The notes below the pieces were generated by a model. It did not search any database and was not told the DNA's origin. It worked only from the letters and a program-made list of their open reading frames with translations. DNA of 64,000 nt from Nonomuraea sp. NEAU-A123. GTDB lineage: Bacteria > Actinomycetota > Actinomycetes > Streptosporangiales > Streptosporangiaceae. Both the position numbers and the translations under genes were made by a program. Below, piece after piece: positions 1-9,400 of the stretch (the stretch's first letter is position 1; each line of letters begins with the position of its first letter). The stretch lies in assembly GCF_018603905.1 (NCBI RefSeq), contig NZ_JAHFZZ010000029.1, positions 63,815-127,814 on the forward strand. Reading direction: 5' to 3'.

Positions 1-611
1 CCGACAAGACCATCCTGGACGCGATCAAGAAGTACAAGGCGCTGATCGGCGAGGGCCTGTTCAACTCCGACATCAAGACGGCGACGTTCGAGGACCAGGG
101 CGCGGCGCTGCTGGCCGGGAAGGCGGCGATGGCCGTCCAGGTGAACTCGTTCTTCGGCCAGCTCCAGGCCAAGGCCGACACCGCGACGCTGGACAAGAAG
201 ATCGGCTTCTTCCCCATCTCGCCGTCCGGCAACGTCGGCACGTTCATCCCCGACCAGAGCAACGCGCTGGTGGCCTTCAGGACCGGCGACGCCAAGCGCG
301 AGGCGGCGGCCCGCCAACTGCTGTCGTACTGGATGGGCCCCGGCTACCAGAGCTTCATCGCCGACCGGAAGACCGTCTCGCTGCGCGCCGACGTGCCCAG
401 CCCGGCCGGAGTGCCGCAGGCGCTGCTCGACGTGCACAAGTCGCTCGGTGACGCGGTCGGGTCGATGCAGGCGCTCGCCGTGGCCAACCCCGACCTGTAC
501 CTCAACCTGGCCGACATGATCACCGGCAGCCTGACGCCCGAGCAGGTGGCCGCCGCGACCCAGAAGCAGTTCGCCCAGCTCGCGAAGGCTGCTGGAGCCT
601 CCGGGTTCTGA
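1..611 (+). CDS. Sugar ABC transporter substrate-binding protein, C-terminal part
   Basis: The reading frame is open from the first bases of the window (codon phase starts at base 3) to the stop at 609-611, so this is the C-terminal ~200 residues of a gene that begins outside. The visible part has the alternating pattern of the C-terminal lobe of family-1 extracellular solute-binding proteins, including a segment on discarding weak binding sites (AALLAGKAAMAV) and a run near GTFIPDQSNALVAF typical of maltose/oligosaccharide binders. It lies 4 bp before a MalF-type permease, which fixes its role as the lipoprotein receptor of an importer. The N-terminus and signal peptide cannot be seen, and the substrate is unknown. 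Confidence 0.85.
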   Translation, partial: DKTILDAIKKYKALIGEGLFNSDIKTATFEDQGAALLAGKAAMAVQVNSFFGQLQAKADTATLDKKIGFFPISPSGNVGTFIPDQSNALVAFRTGDAKREAAARQLLSYWMGPGYQSFIADRKTVSLRADVPSPAGVPQALLDVHKSLGDAVGSMQALAVANPDLYLNLADMITGSLTPEQVAAATQKQFAQLAKAAGASGF

Positions 612-615
612 CCAC

Positions 616-1494
616 ATGACCGACACCAGCGCGCGCCGCACGCATCCCATGTGGTTCCTCGGCCCGGCCTTCGCGATCCTGTTCGTCTTCTTCTTCCTGC
701 CGACCCTGTTCAACTTCATCTACGCCTTCACCGACTGGTCCAGCTTCAAGAGCGAGATCCGCCCGGTGGGGCTGGACAACTTCACCGACCTGCTGTCGGA
801 CGGCACGCTGTTCGCCGCGCTGCGCATCACGGTCGTGTACGCCGTCCTGGTGGCGCTGTTCCAGAACCTCTTCGGGTTCGGCCTGGCCGTGCTGCTGGAG
901 CGCGACACCTGGCTGAACCGGGTCGCGCGGCTGTTCTTCCTCATCCCGGTGCTGATGTCGGCTCTGGCGGTCGGCTACGTCTTCCAGGCGCTGCTGAAAC
1001 CCAACGGCAGCCTGAACGGCCTGCTCGGCGGTCTGCTCGGCCACCCGGTCAGCATCGCCTGGCTCGGCGACACCACCTGGACGCTGGTCGTGGTCTCGGT
1101 CATCCACGCCTGGAAATGGATGGGGCTGTCCATGCTCATCTACTTGGCCGGGCTGAAGACCGTGCCGGAGGACATCACTGAGGCGGCCAGGATGGACGGC
1201 GCCTCGCCCTGGCAGGCGTTCTGGTCGATCCGCTTCCCGCTGCTCGCGCCCGCGGTGACCTTCAACGTCGCCACCGCGCTGCTCGGCTCGATGAACGGCT
1301 TCGACATCGTCCAGGCCACCACCGGGGGCGGGCCGGCGCGCAGCACCGAGATCCTCAACATCTTCATCTACCGCACCTTCGGCCAGGGCCTGTTCGCGCA
1401 GGCCACGACCATGAGCCTGGTGCTGTTCCTGCTGGTCGGGCTGCTGGCCTTCCCCGTCATCCGGACCCTGCGCAAGCGAGAGGAGATCCTGTGA
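616..1494 (+). CDS. Carbohydrate ABC transporter permease (MalF type)
   Basis: 292 residues with about six hydrophobic segments, starting with a membrane helix near residues 12-38 (FLGPAFAILFVFFFLPTLFN). The conserved cytoplasmic EAA loop is visible at about residues 190-210 (EAARMDGASPWQAFW), the site that contacts the ATPase. ATG follows the binding protein by 4 bp, and its stop overlaps the next permease by 4 bp (ATCCTGTGACC), so the three genes are translated together. It is the first of two transmembrane subunits of a CUT1 sugar importer. No ATPase gene is present. Family assignment is firm; the substrate is not readable. Confidence 0.9.
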   Translation: MTDTSARRTHPMWFLGPAFAILFVFFFLPTLFNFIYAFTDWSSFKSEIRPVGLDNFTDLLSDGTLFAALRITVVYAVLVALFQNLFGFGLAVLLERDTWLNRVARLFFLIPVLMSALAVGYVFQALLKPNGSLNGLLGGLLGHPVSIAWLGDTTWTLVVVSVIHAWKWMGLSMLIYLAGLKTVPEDITEAARMDGASPWQAFWSIRFPLLAPAVTFNVATALLGSMNGFDIVQATTGGGPARSTEILNIFIYRTFGQGLFAQATTMSLVLFLLVGLLAFPVIRTLRKREEIL

Positions 1495-2354
1495 CCATCC
1501 CCGCGTACGGCGTCCGGGTCCGGCCGCCCCGGGCGAGCGGCCTGGCGGCGCGGCTGCGGCCCTTCGCCGTCGTCGCGCTCGTCGTCACCGTCATGGGCGT
1601 GCCGCTGTGGCTGATCGTCTCGACGGCGGCCAAGTCACAGGCCGAGGCGCTCTCGCCGGACCTGTCGCTGCCGTCGCGCTGGCTGCTCTGGGAGAACCTC
1701 GCCCAGGTGTGGACCCAGGGCGACATCCCGGCCGCCTTCCTCGGCAGCGTGCTGATCGTGGTCCCGGCCGTCGCCCTGGTGCTGACGTTCGGCTCCATGG
1801 CGGCGTGGATCCTGGCCCGCCGGGCCGGCCGGCTCACCGCCGTCCTGTACGCGCTGGCCATCAGCGGCATCGTGCTGCCACCCGCCGTGGTGACGATCGT
1901 GCTGCTGCTGCGCCAGCTCGGCCTGGCCGGGACCCTCACCGGTATGATCGGCGTGTACGTCGGCATCTACCTGTCGACCGTCGTCTTCTTCGTCACCGGC
2001 TTCGTCCGCACGGTGCCGCTGTCGATCGAGGAGGCCGCGCGCATGGACGGCGCGGGCCCGGTGCGGGTCTTCGTCTCGGTCATCCTGCCGATGTTGCGCC
2101 CGGTGCTGGCCACCGCCACGATCCTCATCTGCCTGTACGTGTGGAACGACGTCTTCTACGCGTTCTTCGTCATCGGCGGACGGATGGACACCTTGCCCCT
2201 GAACCTCTTCCAGGTGGCCAACGCCGGGCTCTACCTCAACAACTGGCACTTGATCTTCGCTTACATCATCCTGATGAGCCTGCCGCTGCTGGTCGTCTTC
2301 GCCGTGGCGCAGCGCAAGATCATCTCCGGGATCACCGGGGGCGCGGTGAAGTGA
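1491..2354 (+). CDS. Carbohydrate ABC transporter permease (MalG type)
   Basis: 287 residues starting at a GTG that overlaps the previous stop codon (GTGA). It has the MalG-type layout: an N-terminal helix near residues 22-48, a periplasmic stretch with SRWLLWENLAQVW, and the EAA loop at about residues 179-193 (EEAARMDGAGPVRVF). The C-terminus ends in the usual IISGITGGAVK-like tail. It completes the first importer. Its stop codon abuts the stop codon of the convergent lectin/sialidase-like gene without a single spacer base (TGA at 2352-2354, reverse stop at 2355-2357), leaving no room for an intergenic terminator. Confidence 0.9.
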   Translation: MTIPAYGVRVRPPRASGLAARLRPFAVVALVVTVMGVPLWLIVSTAAKSQAEALSPDLSLPSRWLLWENLAQVWTQGDIPAAFLGSVLIVVPAVALVLTFGSMAAWILARRAGRLTAVLYALAISGIVLPPAVVTIVLLLRQLGLAGTLTGMIGVYVGIYLSTVVFFVTGFVRTVPLSIEEAARMDGAGPVRVFVSVILPMLRPVLATATILICLYVWNDVFYAFFVIGGRMDTLPLNLFQVANAGLYLNNWHLIFAYIILMSLPLLVVFAVAQRKIISGITGGAVK

Positions 2355-4001
2355 TCATTGGGGGACGTTCCACTTCTGCGGGTCGAGGCCGTTGCAGTCA
2401 TAGATCTGCAGGCGGGTGCCGTTGGCCGTGGCGCCTTGGGGGGCGTCGAGGCAGCGGCCCGACTGCGGGTTCAGCAGTGAGCCGTTGGCCTGGCGGCGCC
2501 ACTGCTGGCCGCCCGCGGTGTTGCACTGCCACAGCTGGACCTTGCTGAAGTTCGCGGTGGCGTTGGCGTCGATGTCGAGGCACTTGCCGAACGCCCGGAC
2601 AGTGCCGTTCGGGTGCATGGACCAGCGCTGGCCGGTGGCGGTGCCACAGTCCCAGAGCTGGACGGCGTTGCCGTTGGTGTTCGTGTTGGTGTTGACGTCC
2701 AGGCACTTGCCGGCCGTGGCCGGGCCGGTGATCTGGCCGACCGGGCCGCCCAGCGTGCCGATGCCGTAGCGGACCTGGCACTGGTTGCCGGTGAGCAGGG
2801 TTCCGGCCAGGTAGAGGAAGCTCGTGCCGTCGGCGGAGGGCACGATCGGGGAGCTGTAGCCGGGGCAGGCCGGCGCCCCGGCGGCGTATCCGCCGGTGGG
2901 GCTGATGTTGACCGGGGCCTCGATCTCGGTCCACGCTCCGGTGCCCAGGTTGGTGTTGGCGAACACGACCTGGCCCGACTCCCCGTTCACGGTCTTGTTC
3001 CCGGTGGGACCGGCGACCACGCGCTGGCCGGACATCAGCAGCGTGCCGTTGGGGCCGCCGCCGGGCAGCCAGGCGACGTAGGGAGTGTGCAGCAGCTCCC
3101 GGCTGTCGGAGGTGCGGACGATGGTCCCGGCCGCGCTCCAGTTGAGGCCGTCCGGGCTGGTCTTGGTGTACACCTCGCAGGCGTGGTCGGGGTCGGTGGC
3201 GTCGCGGCACAGCTCGTACGCCATCAGGAACGTGCCGTTCGGCAGCGCCGTGAGGATGGACATGCCGGGCCGGGCCAGGTTGTCGGCCGGGTAGGCCACG
3301 TCCTGGGTGAGGGTGGGGCTCCAGGTCTGGCCGCCATTGGTGGAGGTGTAGTGGCCGATGACCTGGTTGTTGGTCGGGGTGCCGGCGGGCCGCTCGTCGG
3401 AGATGAAGCAGGCCAGCGTGTTGTTCGGGGCGAGCAGGAACCACGGCTCCCAGGTGCCGTGCCCGACCGTGTTGGGCTGGCCGCTGCTCTGCGTGCAGTT
3501 GGACAGGTACGTCCAGGTCACGCCGTGGTCGGTGCTCTTGAACACCTCGACCTTCTGCGCGGTGAAGTCGCCGACGTGCCAGGCCGTGCCCGCCGCCAGC
3601 AGGTCGCCCTGGTTCAGCCCGTTCGCGGTGCGCGGCACCTCGTACAGGACCGGGGCGCCCAGGTCCCAGCCGGCGGTGTGCGAGGTGATCGTGGAGATGG
3701 GGTTGGCGGTCCAGGTGCGGCCGCCGTCGGTGCTGCGGTAGACCGGGAACGCGTTGGGCGCGTTGTGGTTGTTGCGGGCGAACGTGGCCAGCATGGTCTC
3801 GTTCGGCGAGCCGTCGTAGTCGAGCCGGACGGCCCTCGGGTAGCTGGCGTCACCCTGCGGATAGGTGGTCAGGTTGGGCGAGTAGAGCACCTGTCCGGCC
3901 GGGGCGGCCGAGGCGGGACCGGCCAGGGCGACGAGCAGCCCGGCGATCAGGGCGAGCGCCATCACCAGCGGTAACGGACGCCTGGGGGGTGCTATGCGCA
4001 C
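2355..4001 (-). CDS. Secreted sialidase-like BNR-repeat protein with ricin-type lectin domain
   Basis: About 548 residues from the GTG at 3999-4001, which has a good ribosome site (CAGGAGACACC) just upstream; an ATG 13 codons earlier (4040) is possible but lacks one. A signal peptide (LPLVMALALIAGLLVALAGP) is followed by a beta-propeller with Asp-box repeats (RSTDGGRTW, KSTDHGVTW, STNGGQTW), as in exo-sialidases and related family 33/93-type hydrolases. The last ~130 residues form a ricin-type beta-trefoil with three QxW-like repeats (GQRW, GQQW, PQKW), a carbohydrate-binding domain. It is probably an extracellular glycan hydrolase. I cannot tell whether the substrate is sialic acid, arabinan or another glycan. 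It lies between two sugar importers and has its own promoter space upstream of 4001. Confidence 0.8.
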   Translation of the reverse strand: MRIAPPRRPLPLVMALALIAGLLVALAGPASAAPAGQVLYSPNLTTYPQGDASYPRAVRLDYDGSPNETMLATFARNNHNAPNAFPVYRSTDGGRTWTANPISTITSHTAGWDLGAPVLYEVPRTANGLNQGDLLAAGTAWHVGDFTAQKVEVFKSTDHGVTWTYLSNCTQSSGQPNTVGHGTWEPWFLLAPNNTLACFISDERPAGTPTNNQVIGHYTSTNGGQTWSPTLTQDVAYPADNLARPGMSILTALPNGTFLMAYELCRDATDPDHACEVYTKTSPDGLNWSAAGTIVRTSDSRELLHTPYVAWLPGGGPNGTLLMSGQRVVAGPTGNKTVNGESGQVVFANTNLGTGAWTEIEAPVNISPTGGYAAGAPACPGYSSPIVPSADGTSFLYLAGTLLTGNQCQVRYGIGTLGGPVGQITGPATAGKCLDVNTNTNTNGNAVQLWDCGTATGQRWSMHPNGTVRAFGKCLDIDANATANFSKVQLWQCNTAGGQQWRRQANGSLLNPQSGRCLDAPQGATANGTRLQIYDCNGLDPQKWNVPQ

Positions 4002-4065
4002 GGTGTCTCCTGGGGTGGGGGCCCGGTGAGCGGATCTCACCGGGACGTTTCAGGGGGAGGCGGGC

Positions 4066-6102
4066 TCAGGGGCGGGCCTGGGGGTCGTCGCCGATGACCG
4101 GGGCGGTGTGGGTGTCCACGTCCACGGCGGAGCGGGCCAGGACGGCGCCGTCCGACACGAGCGCGATGTGCAGGCGGCCGCTGGTCCAGCCGTCGGGCAG
4201 TTCGGCGTGGACCTCGGCGGGCGCGCCGAGCAGGAACGGCTTGGCCTCGGCCGCCGCTCCGGCCGTTCCCGGCCGCGAGGGGGCGGGCCCGTAGACGGGG
4301 GACCAGGCGGTGTGCAGGTGACCGCTGACCGACTCCGTGCCGTGATGGGAGATCCGGACCGGGACCGTGACACGCCCGGTGTCGCTGAGCAGGTCACGGC
4401 CGGGCGCGACGGGGACCACGTCAAGGACGAGCGTCGTCGTCGCGTTGACGTGCGCCGGATCCACCCCGGCCAGGTCCTTGGCCCGGCGCTCGAAGTCCAG
4501 CAGCCCGGCCGACTCGTGCTCGATGTCGTACAGCTCGGTGTAGACGTACCCGGCCAGCCGGTCGTGGCGGCGCATCTCCTGGGTCTGCCAGCGCAACTGC
4601 CAGGCCCGTTCCACGGAGGTGAAGCCGGTTCCGTACTCGCTGTTGAGGTTCGGCAGGCCGCGCAGCGGCTGCGCCGGCGTCCCCGTCAGCTTCTTGCGGA
4701 CCACGTAGTCGGGGCCGAGCGGCACGGGGAAGTCGTCCTGTTCGCCGTCGAGCAGCGCGGCGATCGTCTTACCCCAGGAGGCGGCGGACTCGTCGTAGTA
4801 GTGCCAGTCGAGCAGGTCCGTCTTCACGTGCGCCCAGCCGGAGTTGTCGACCGCGGGCCGGGACGGGTCGAGGGCCTTGAGCAGGTCGTACGCGCGGGCG
4901 ACGGCCTCCTGCTTGGCCGGGTCGCCGGGGATGTCCCAGTCCAGGCCCCACTCCTCGTTGTACAGGCCCCAGATGACGATCGCGGGGGAGTTGCCGTCGC
5001 GCTCGGCCATCGGGGCGATCTGCGCCTCGAAGGCGGCGACCGACTCCGCCGAGAACCGGCCGGTGGCGGCGGGCTCGGCCCAGACCAGCATGCCGAGCGT
5101 GTCGGCGTGGTGGACGAAGCGCGGGTCCTCCAGCTTGAGATGCTTGCGCACCAGGTTGTAGCCGGCCGCGGCGGCCAGCTCGATGTCGTGGCGCAGCGCG
5201 GCGTCGTCGGGCGCGGTGATGCCGGTACGCGGCCAGTAGCCCTGGTCGAGCACGCCGCGTACGAACAGGCGGCGGCCGTTGAGATACAGGTCCTCGCCGG
5301 ACACCTCGATCCGGCGCAGCCCGGTGTAGCCGGTGACCCGGTCGGTGCCGTCGTCCGAGACCAGCTCGGCGTCCACGTGGTAGAGGTGCGGGTCCTCGGG
5401 CGACCACAGCCGCGGCTCGGTGACCGCCACCACAGTCCGCGCGGCACCATCGGAGACCGTCACGTCCACCGTCGTTCCGTGGCCGCGCAGGGTCAGCCGG
5501 AGCGTGGCCGGAGACGGTCCCTCGACGCGGGCCTCGACGGCGATGCCATCCAGCCCCTCGGCCGGGCGCAGCTTCAGCGAAGCCAGGTAGGTCGCGGGCC
5601 GCGCCTCCAGCCAGACGCTCTGCCAGATGCCCGACGACGGGGTGAAGCACACGCCGTCGAAGTCGTCGCGCGGCACGCTGCGCTGCTTGCCGTGCGCGAT
5701 CTCCCGCTTGTCGGCGGGGGAGGAGACCCGGACCACGATCTCCTGCTCGCCGTCACGCAGCGCGTCGGTGATGTCGGCCTCGAACGGCGTGTAGCCGCCC
5801 ACGTGCCGGGCCACCTCGGTGCCGTTGACCCAGACGGTGGCCTCGTGGTGCACGGCCCCGAAGTGGAGGACGATCCGCTGCCCCGCCCACCCGGCGGGTA
5901 CGGCGACCCGGCGGCGGTACCAGGCCACCGGCAGCCAGTGGGCCTCGATGCCGGACGCCGGGGTCTCCCAGGCGAACGGCACGGTGATGGTCCGGTCCCA
6001 GTCCTCGTCGGCGTCGGCCCGGAAGTCCCAGTCGCCGTTCAGGCTCGACCAGGTGTGCGACCGGTCGAAGTGGGGCCGGGGGTATTCCGCACGCGGCGTC
6101 AT
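4066..6102 (-). CDS. Glycoside hydrolase family 2 (beta-galactosidase/beta-glucuronidase type)
   Basis: 678 residues without a signal peptide, so probably cytosolic. Domains in order: a jelly-roll sugar-binding domain (opening HTWSSLNGDWDFRAD, then TVWVNGTEVARHVGGYTPFE), an immunoglobulin-like domain, and the TIM barrel. Catalytic residues are visible: the acid/base Glu383 in YNEEWG and the nucleophile Glu489 in NSEYGTGF. The ATG at 6102 has GATCGGAGCACC upstream. It is 33 bp downstream of the importer operon 9250-6136 on the same strand and probably belongs to it, so it would hydrolyse the imported oligosaccharide. Beta-galactosidase, glucuronidase and related activities are not separable by eye. 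Confidence 0.85.
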   Translation of the reverse strand: MTPRAEYPRPHFDRSHTWSSLNGDWDFRADADEDWDRTITVPFAWETPASGIEAHWLPVAWYRRRVAVPAGWAGQRIVLHFGAVHHEATVWVNGTEVARHVGGYTPFEADITDALRDGEQEIVVRVSSPADKREIAHGKQRSVPRDDFDGVCFTPSSGIWQSVWLEARPATYLASLKLRPAEGLDGIAVEARVEGPSPATLRLTLRGHGTTVDVTVSDGAARTVVAVTEPRLWSPEDPHLYHVDAELVSDDGTDRVTGYTGLRRIEVSGEDLYLNGRRLFVRGVLDQGYWPRTGITAPDDAALRHDIELAAAAGYNLVRKHLKLEDPRFVHHADTLGMLVWAEPAATGRFSAESVAAFEAQIAPMAERDGNSPAIVIWGLYNEEWGLDWDIPGDPAKQEAVARAYDLLKALDPSRPAVDNSGWAHVKTDLLDWHYYDESAASWGKTIAALLDGEQDDFPVPLGPDYVVRKKLTGTPAQPLRGLPNLNSEYGTGFTSVERAWQLRWQTQEMRRHDRLAGYVYTELYDIEHESAGLLDFERRAKDLAGVDPAHVNATTTLVLDVVPVAPGRDLLSDTGRVTVPVRISHHGTESVSGHLHTAWSPVYGPAPSRPGTAGAAAEAKPFLLGAPAEVHAELPDGWTSGRLHIALVSDGAVLARSAVDVDTHTAPVIGDDPQARP

Positions 6103-6135
6103 GGTGCTCCGATCATGAGAGAGAGGGGTGTCCGG

Positions 6136-6978
6136 TCAGCCCTTGACGCTGCCGGCGAGGATTCCGCTGATGAAGTGGCGCTGCAGCAGGATGAAGATCA
6201 CCAGCAGCGGCAGCATGGCGATGCTGCCGGCGGCGAGCAGCTCACCCCAGACGGTGGCGAAGTCGGCGCCGACGCGGTTGCCGGTGACGTTCTGCGCCAG
6301 GGTCGACAGCACCACCTGGAGGGTCTGGTGCTCGGTGTCGTTGACGGCGACGACCGGCCAGACGAAGTCGTTGTAGATGTTCATGGTGGTCAGCACCGCC
6401 AGCGCGACCAGGCCGGGCCGGATCACCGGGATGACGACCCGGTAGAAGACCCCGAACTCGCTCGCGCCGTCCACCCGTCCGGCGTCGAGCAGCTCGTCCG
6501 GGATGGCGGCGATGACCTGGCGCATCCAGAAGATGCTGAACGCGTCGACGCTGCCCGGCAGGATCAGCGCCTGGTAGGTGTTGACCCAGCCCAGCGCGCT
6601 CATCTCCAGCAGCAGCGGGATGATCAGCACCAGGGTGGGCAGCATCAGGGTGAGCATCACCACCCCGAACAACGCGTTCTTGCCGGGGAAGGTGTACTTG
6701 GCGAAGGCGTACCCGGCCAGCGGGCAGAACACCATCGTCATCGCGCCCTTGACCGCCAGGACCAGCGCGGTGTTCACGAAACCGGTGCCGATCGGCACGT
6801 CGGCGAACATCGCCCGGTAGTTGTCCAGCGTCACGGCGCCCACCGACAGCGGGCTGGTGATGATCTCGGTGGCCGGCTTGAGCGAGGAGCTGAGTGCCCA
6901 CCAGATCGGGTACAGGAACGCGATGGCGAGCAGCACGAGCACCGCGTACTGCACTGGGCCGGGCCGGGCCTGCTTCAT
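6136..6978 (-). CDS. Carbohydrate ABC transporter permease (MalG type)
   Basis: 280 residues, membrane helices beginning at about residue 8 (PVQYAVLVLLAIAFLYPIWW). The ATPase-contact loop reads LDAGRVDGASEFGVF, a slightly divergent EAA motif in which the usual EAA is DAG. The C-terminus FISGILAGSVKG is characteristic of the MalG branch. The start codon overlaps the stop of the upstream permease (ATGA at 6975-6978). Middle gene of the operon binding protein - permease - permease - GH2. Confidence 0.9.
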   Translation of the reverse strand: MKQARPGPVQYAVLVLLAIAFLYPIWWALSSSLKPATEIITSPLSVGAVTLDNYRAMFADVPIGTGFVNTALVLAVKGAMTMVFCPLAGYAFAKYTFPGKNALFGVVMLTLMLPTLVLIIPLLLEMSALGWVNTYQALILPGSVDAFSIFWMRQVIAAIPDELLDAGRVDGASEFGVFYRVVIPVIRPGLVALAVLTTMNIYNDFVWPVVAVNDTEHQTLQVVLSTLAQNVTGNRVGADFATVWGELLAAGSIAMLPLLVIFILLQRHFISGILAGSVKG

Positions 6979-7889
6979 GAAACCTCCTCTTTCGGGCGCA
7001 GCAGCCGGACCGCGCCCAGCGAGAGGCCGAACACGAGCAGCACCAGCAGGAAGGAGTTGGCGGCACCGGTGCCCAGGTCGGATGCCGAGATGTGTTCATA
7101 GAGGTAGAGGCCGGCCGTGGTGGTGGAGCCGTACGGGCCGCCCTCGGTGACCACGTACGGCTCGGCGAACATCTGGAACACCGCCAGCGTCTGCACGACC
7201 ACCAGGAAGGCGATGCTCCGCCGGACCAGCGGGACGGTCAGCGACCAGAACTGCCGCCACCGCGAGGCGCCGTCGATCGAGGCGGCCTCGTACACCGCTC
7301 CGGGAACGGCCTGCAGCCCGGCGAGCAGGATGATGATCGCGAATCCGGTGGTCTTCCACAGGAACAGCAGCGCGAGCGTCGGCTTGGCCCACGCGGTGGA
7401 GGTCAGCCAGCCCACGGCGGGCAGGCCCACCAGGCCGAGCACGTGGTTGACCAGCCCGTAGTCCTCGTCGAACACCACGATCCACACCTGCGCCATGGCC
7501 ACCAGCGGGGTCACGAACGGCGCGATGAACGCCACCCGGAACAACCCGCGCAGCCGCAGCCGCGCGTTGGCCAGCAGCACCGCCGCGCCCAGCCCGGCGA
7601 CCACCTGGATCGGCACGATCAGCAGCCACATCACCGCGCTGTTGCCGAGCGAGGCCCAGAAGTCGGGGTTGGTCAGCAGATAGACGTAGTTGCCCACGCC
7701 GACCCAGGTGGCCTCGCCCGCGCCGCGCCAGCGGGTGAAGCTGAGCCGCAGCGCGTACATCAGCGGGTAGACGCCGAAGGCCGCGAAGACCACGAAGAAC
7801 GGGGCGATGAACAGGTACGGCGACAGCCGGGGCAGGCGCCGCGAGCCGATGGCGGCCCGCCTGGCCGTCGTGGCGGTGAGACCCGCCAT
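6975..7889 (-). CDS. Carbohydrate ABC transporter permease (MalF type)
   Basis: 304 residues with a positively charged N-terminus (TTARRAAIGSRRLPRLSPYL), six or so membrane helices, and the loop YEAASIDGASRWRQFW at about 200-215. It overlaps its neighbours on both sides: 1 base with the binding-protein stop and 4 bases with the next permease, showing tight translational coupling. Transmembrane subunit of the second importer in the window. Confidence 0.9.
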   Translation of the reverse strand: MAGLTATTARRAAIGSRRLPRLSPYLFIAPFFVVFAAFGVYPLMYALRLSFTRWRGAGEATWVGVGNYVYLLTNPDFWASLGNSAVMWLLIVPIQVVAGLGAAVLLANARLRLRGLFRVAFIAPFVTPLVAMAQVWIVVFDEDYGLVNHVLGLVGLPAVGWLTSTAWAKPTLALLFLWKTTGFAIIILLAGLQAVPGAVYEAASIDGASRWRQFWSLTVPLVRRSIAFLVVVQTLAVFQMFAEPYVVTEGGPYGSTTTAGLYLYEHISASDLGTGAANSFLLVLLVFGLSLGAVRLLRPKEEVS

Positions 7890-9250
7890 CAGGACCGGTC
7901 GATCAGGTTGCGCTGGATCTTCTTGGCCGACTCGGCGATCACGTCGTCGGGGGACATCTTCCCCTCGATCAGGCGCTGGGTGTTGTCACCGAGATAGTCC
8001 ACGGACTGGGCCCACCACACGGGCAGCGGCGCCGCGGCCGGGATGGTGGCGGCGGCCTCGACGGCGACCTTCCACAGGTCCTGGCCGCCGAGCGCGTCGA
8101 TCGGCTTGAACAGCGGCTTGTCCGGCCGCAGCGCCGGGCTGAAGGAGGGCACGGAGGTGGACAGGCCGCCGGGGTAGATGCTGTTGGGGCCGTACACGGC
8201 GGTGTATCCGGGCTCGGTGAAGCACAGGAACTCATACAGCAGCCAGGCCAGCTCCGGGTTCTTCGCCTTGGCGGGGATGATGAAGCTGCTGCCGCCCATC
8301 GCGCCGCTGCGGGCGCCGCCGGGCGTCCACGCGGGCAGCGGCGCGGCCCGCCACTTGCCCTTGGTCGCCTTGAGGAGCTGCTGCGGCGCGAACGACCACC
8401 AGATCGCCCACGGGACGAACACCTGCTGCCCGCTGTCGAGGGTGTTGATGTCGGCCGCTTCCAGGTAGGGCGCGTGGGTGACCAGCTCGCCCTTGACCGC
8501 GTCCTGGATCCAGCCCAGCGTCCGCCGGTATTCAGCCGACTCCAGCCGCAGCTTGCCCTGCGCGTCGGCGAGGCTCGTGCCCTGCTGGTTGGCCAGCATC
8601 TCCAGCCAGAGCTGGCCGAGGAACGGGTTCTTGTCCAGGTGGATGGGCCTGGTCTTCGGGTCCTTCTCCTTGATCGTCCGGGCGGCGGTCAGCAGGTCGT
8701 CGTAGGTGCTGATCCCGGCCGGGTCGACCCCGGCGTCCTGCAAAATGTCCTCGCGGTACCAGAGCAGGCCGGGGTCCAGATCCCACGGCACGCCGTAGAT
8801 CTTGCCGCCGACGGTGTTGACGGACAGCTTGTACGGCGCGATCTTGTCGCGGTACGGGCTGATCAGGTCGGTCAGGTCGTACAGGTGCTCGGACTGACCG
8901 CCGATCTTGGCGTCGTCCCAGAAGCTGCCGTCCGGCACGTCGGTGCCGCTGATCAGGGTGTTGGCCAGCTTGGCGTCGATGTCGACGGCCTGGTGGTTCA
9001 CCTTGACCCCGGGATAGGCCTCCCGGAACTTCCCGATCGCCGCGTCGAACACCTTGAACAGGTCTCCGGAGCGGTTCCAGATGGTGATCTCGCCCTTGGC
9101 GGACGCGGACGAGGTCGTGGTCGGCTTGGCCAGCTTGCTCGGCGCCGCGCTGGTGCCGCCGCCGGGAGCGCAGGCGCCGGCCGCGGCCAGCGCGCCAATC
9201 CCGAGCGCTCCCTTGAGGAAGCCGCGGCGGGCCATGGCGGGTGTGGACAT
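7889..9250 (-). CDS. Sugar-binding lipoprotein, Tat-type, of the second importer
   Basis: 453 residues. The N-terminus has a twin-arginine pair (ARRGFLKG) followed by a hydrophobic stretch and a lipobox-like cysteine (AAAGACAPG), so export is probably Tat-dependent with lipid anchoring. The mature part starts with EITIWNRSGDLFKVFD, the usual first strand of family-1 solute-binding proteins. The ribosome site GGAGGAG lies 5 bp upstream of the ATG at 9250. The gene is divergent from a LacI regulator, with twin operators between them. Likely a receptor for an oligosaccharide that the GH2 enzyme then cleaves. Confidence 0.9.
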   Translation of the reverse strand: MSTPAMARRGFLKGALGIGALAAAGACAPGGGTSAAPSKLAKPTTTSSASAKGEITIWNRSGDLFKVFDAAIGKFREAYPGVKVNHQAVDIDAKLANTLISGTDVPDGSFWDDAKIGGQSEHLYDLTDLISPYRDKIAPYKLSVNTVGGKIYGVPWDLDPGLLWYREDILQDAGVDPAGISTYDDLLTAARTIKEKDPKTRPIHLDKNPFLGQLWLEMLANQQGTSLADAQGKLRLESAEYRRTLGWIQDAVKGELVTHAPYLEAADINTLDSGQQVFVPWAIWWSFAPQQLLKATKGKWRAAPLPAWTPGGARSGAMGGSSFIIPAKAKNPELAWLLYEFLCFTEPGYTAVYGPNSIYPGGLSTSVPSFSPALRPDKPLFKPIDALGGQDLWKVAVEAAATIPAAAPLPVWWAQSVDYLGDNTQRLIEGKMSPDDVIAESAKKIQRNLIDRS

Positions 9251-9318
9251 CTTTACTCCTCCGGCGGGGGTACGGCACAGTCGTCCCCACAGTAGGGGAA
9301 GCGACCTGGTGAAAGCTC

Positions 9319-9361
9319 TGCAACGATGCAGACATCATGCATGTGCCTCTGCAACGATGCA
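9319..9361. promoter_or_regulatory. Two LacI-type operators TGCAACGATGCA
   Basis: The 12-mer TGCAACGATGCA occurs at 9319-9330 and again at 9350-9361, each preceded by CTC. Each copy is a near palindrome around a central CG, the usual form of LacI-family operators, and the two are 31 bp apart, close to three helical turns. They sit between the importer operon and its LacI gene and could control both. Confidence 0.75.
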
Positions 9362-9400
9362 AGAGTGAGTTATGATCCAGAACGACGACCGAGGAGGAAC

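Noticed and set aside
4108..7101. A 997-codon open frame on the + strand opposite GH2 and the permeases
   Set aside because: It lies opposite genes with clear domains and catalytic residues. Its translation is Gly/Arg/Asp/Val-rich low-complexity sequence, as expected for the antisense of high-GC genes.
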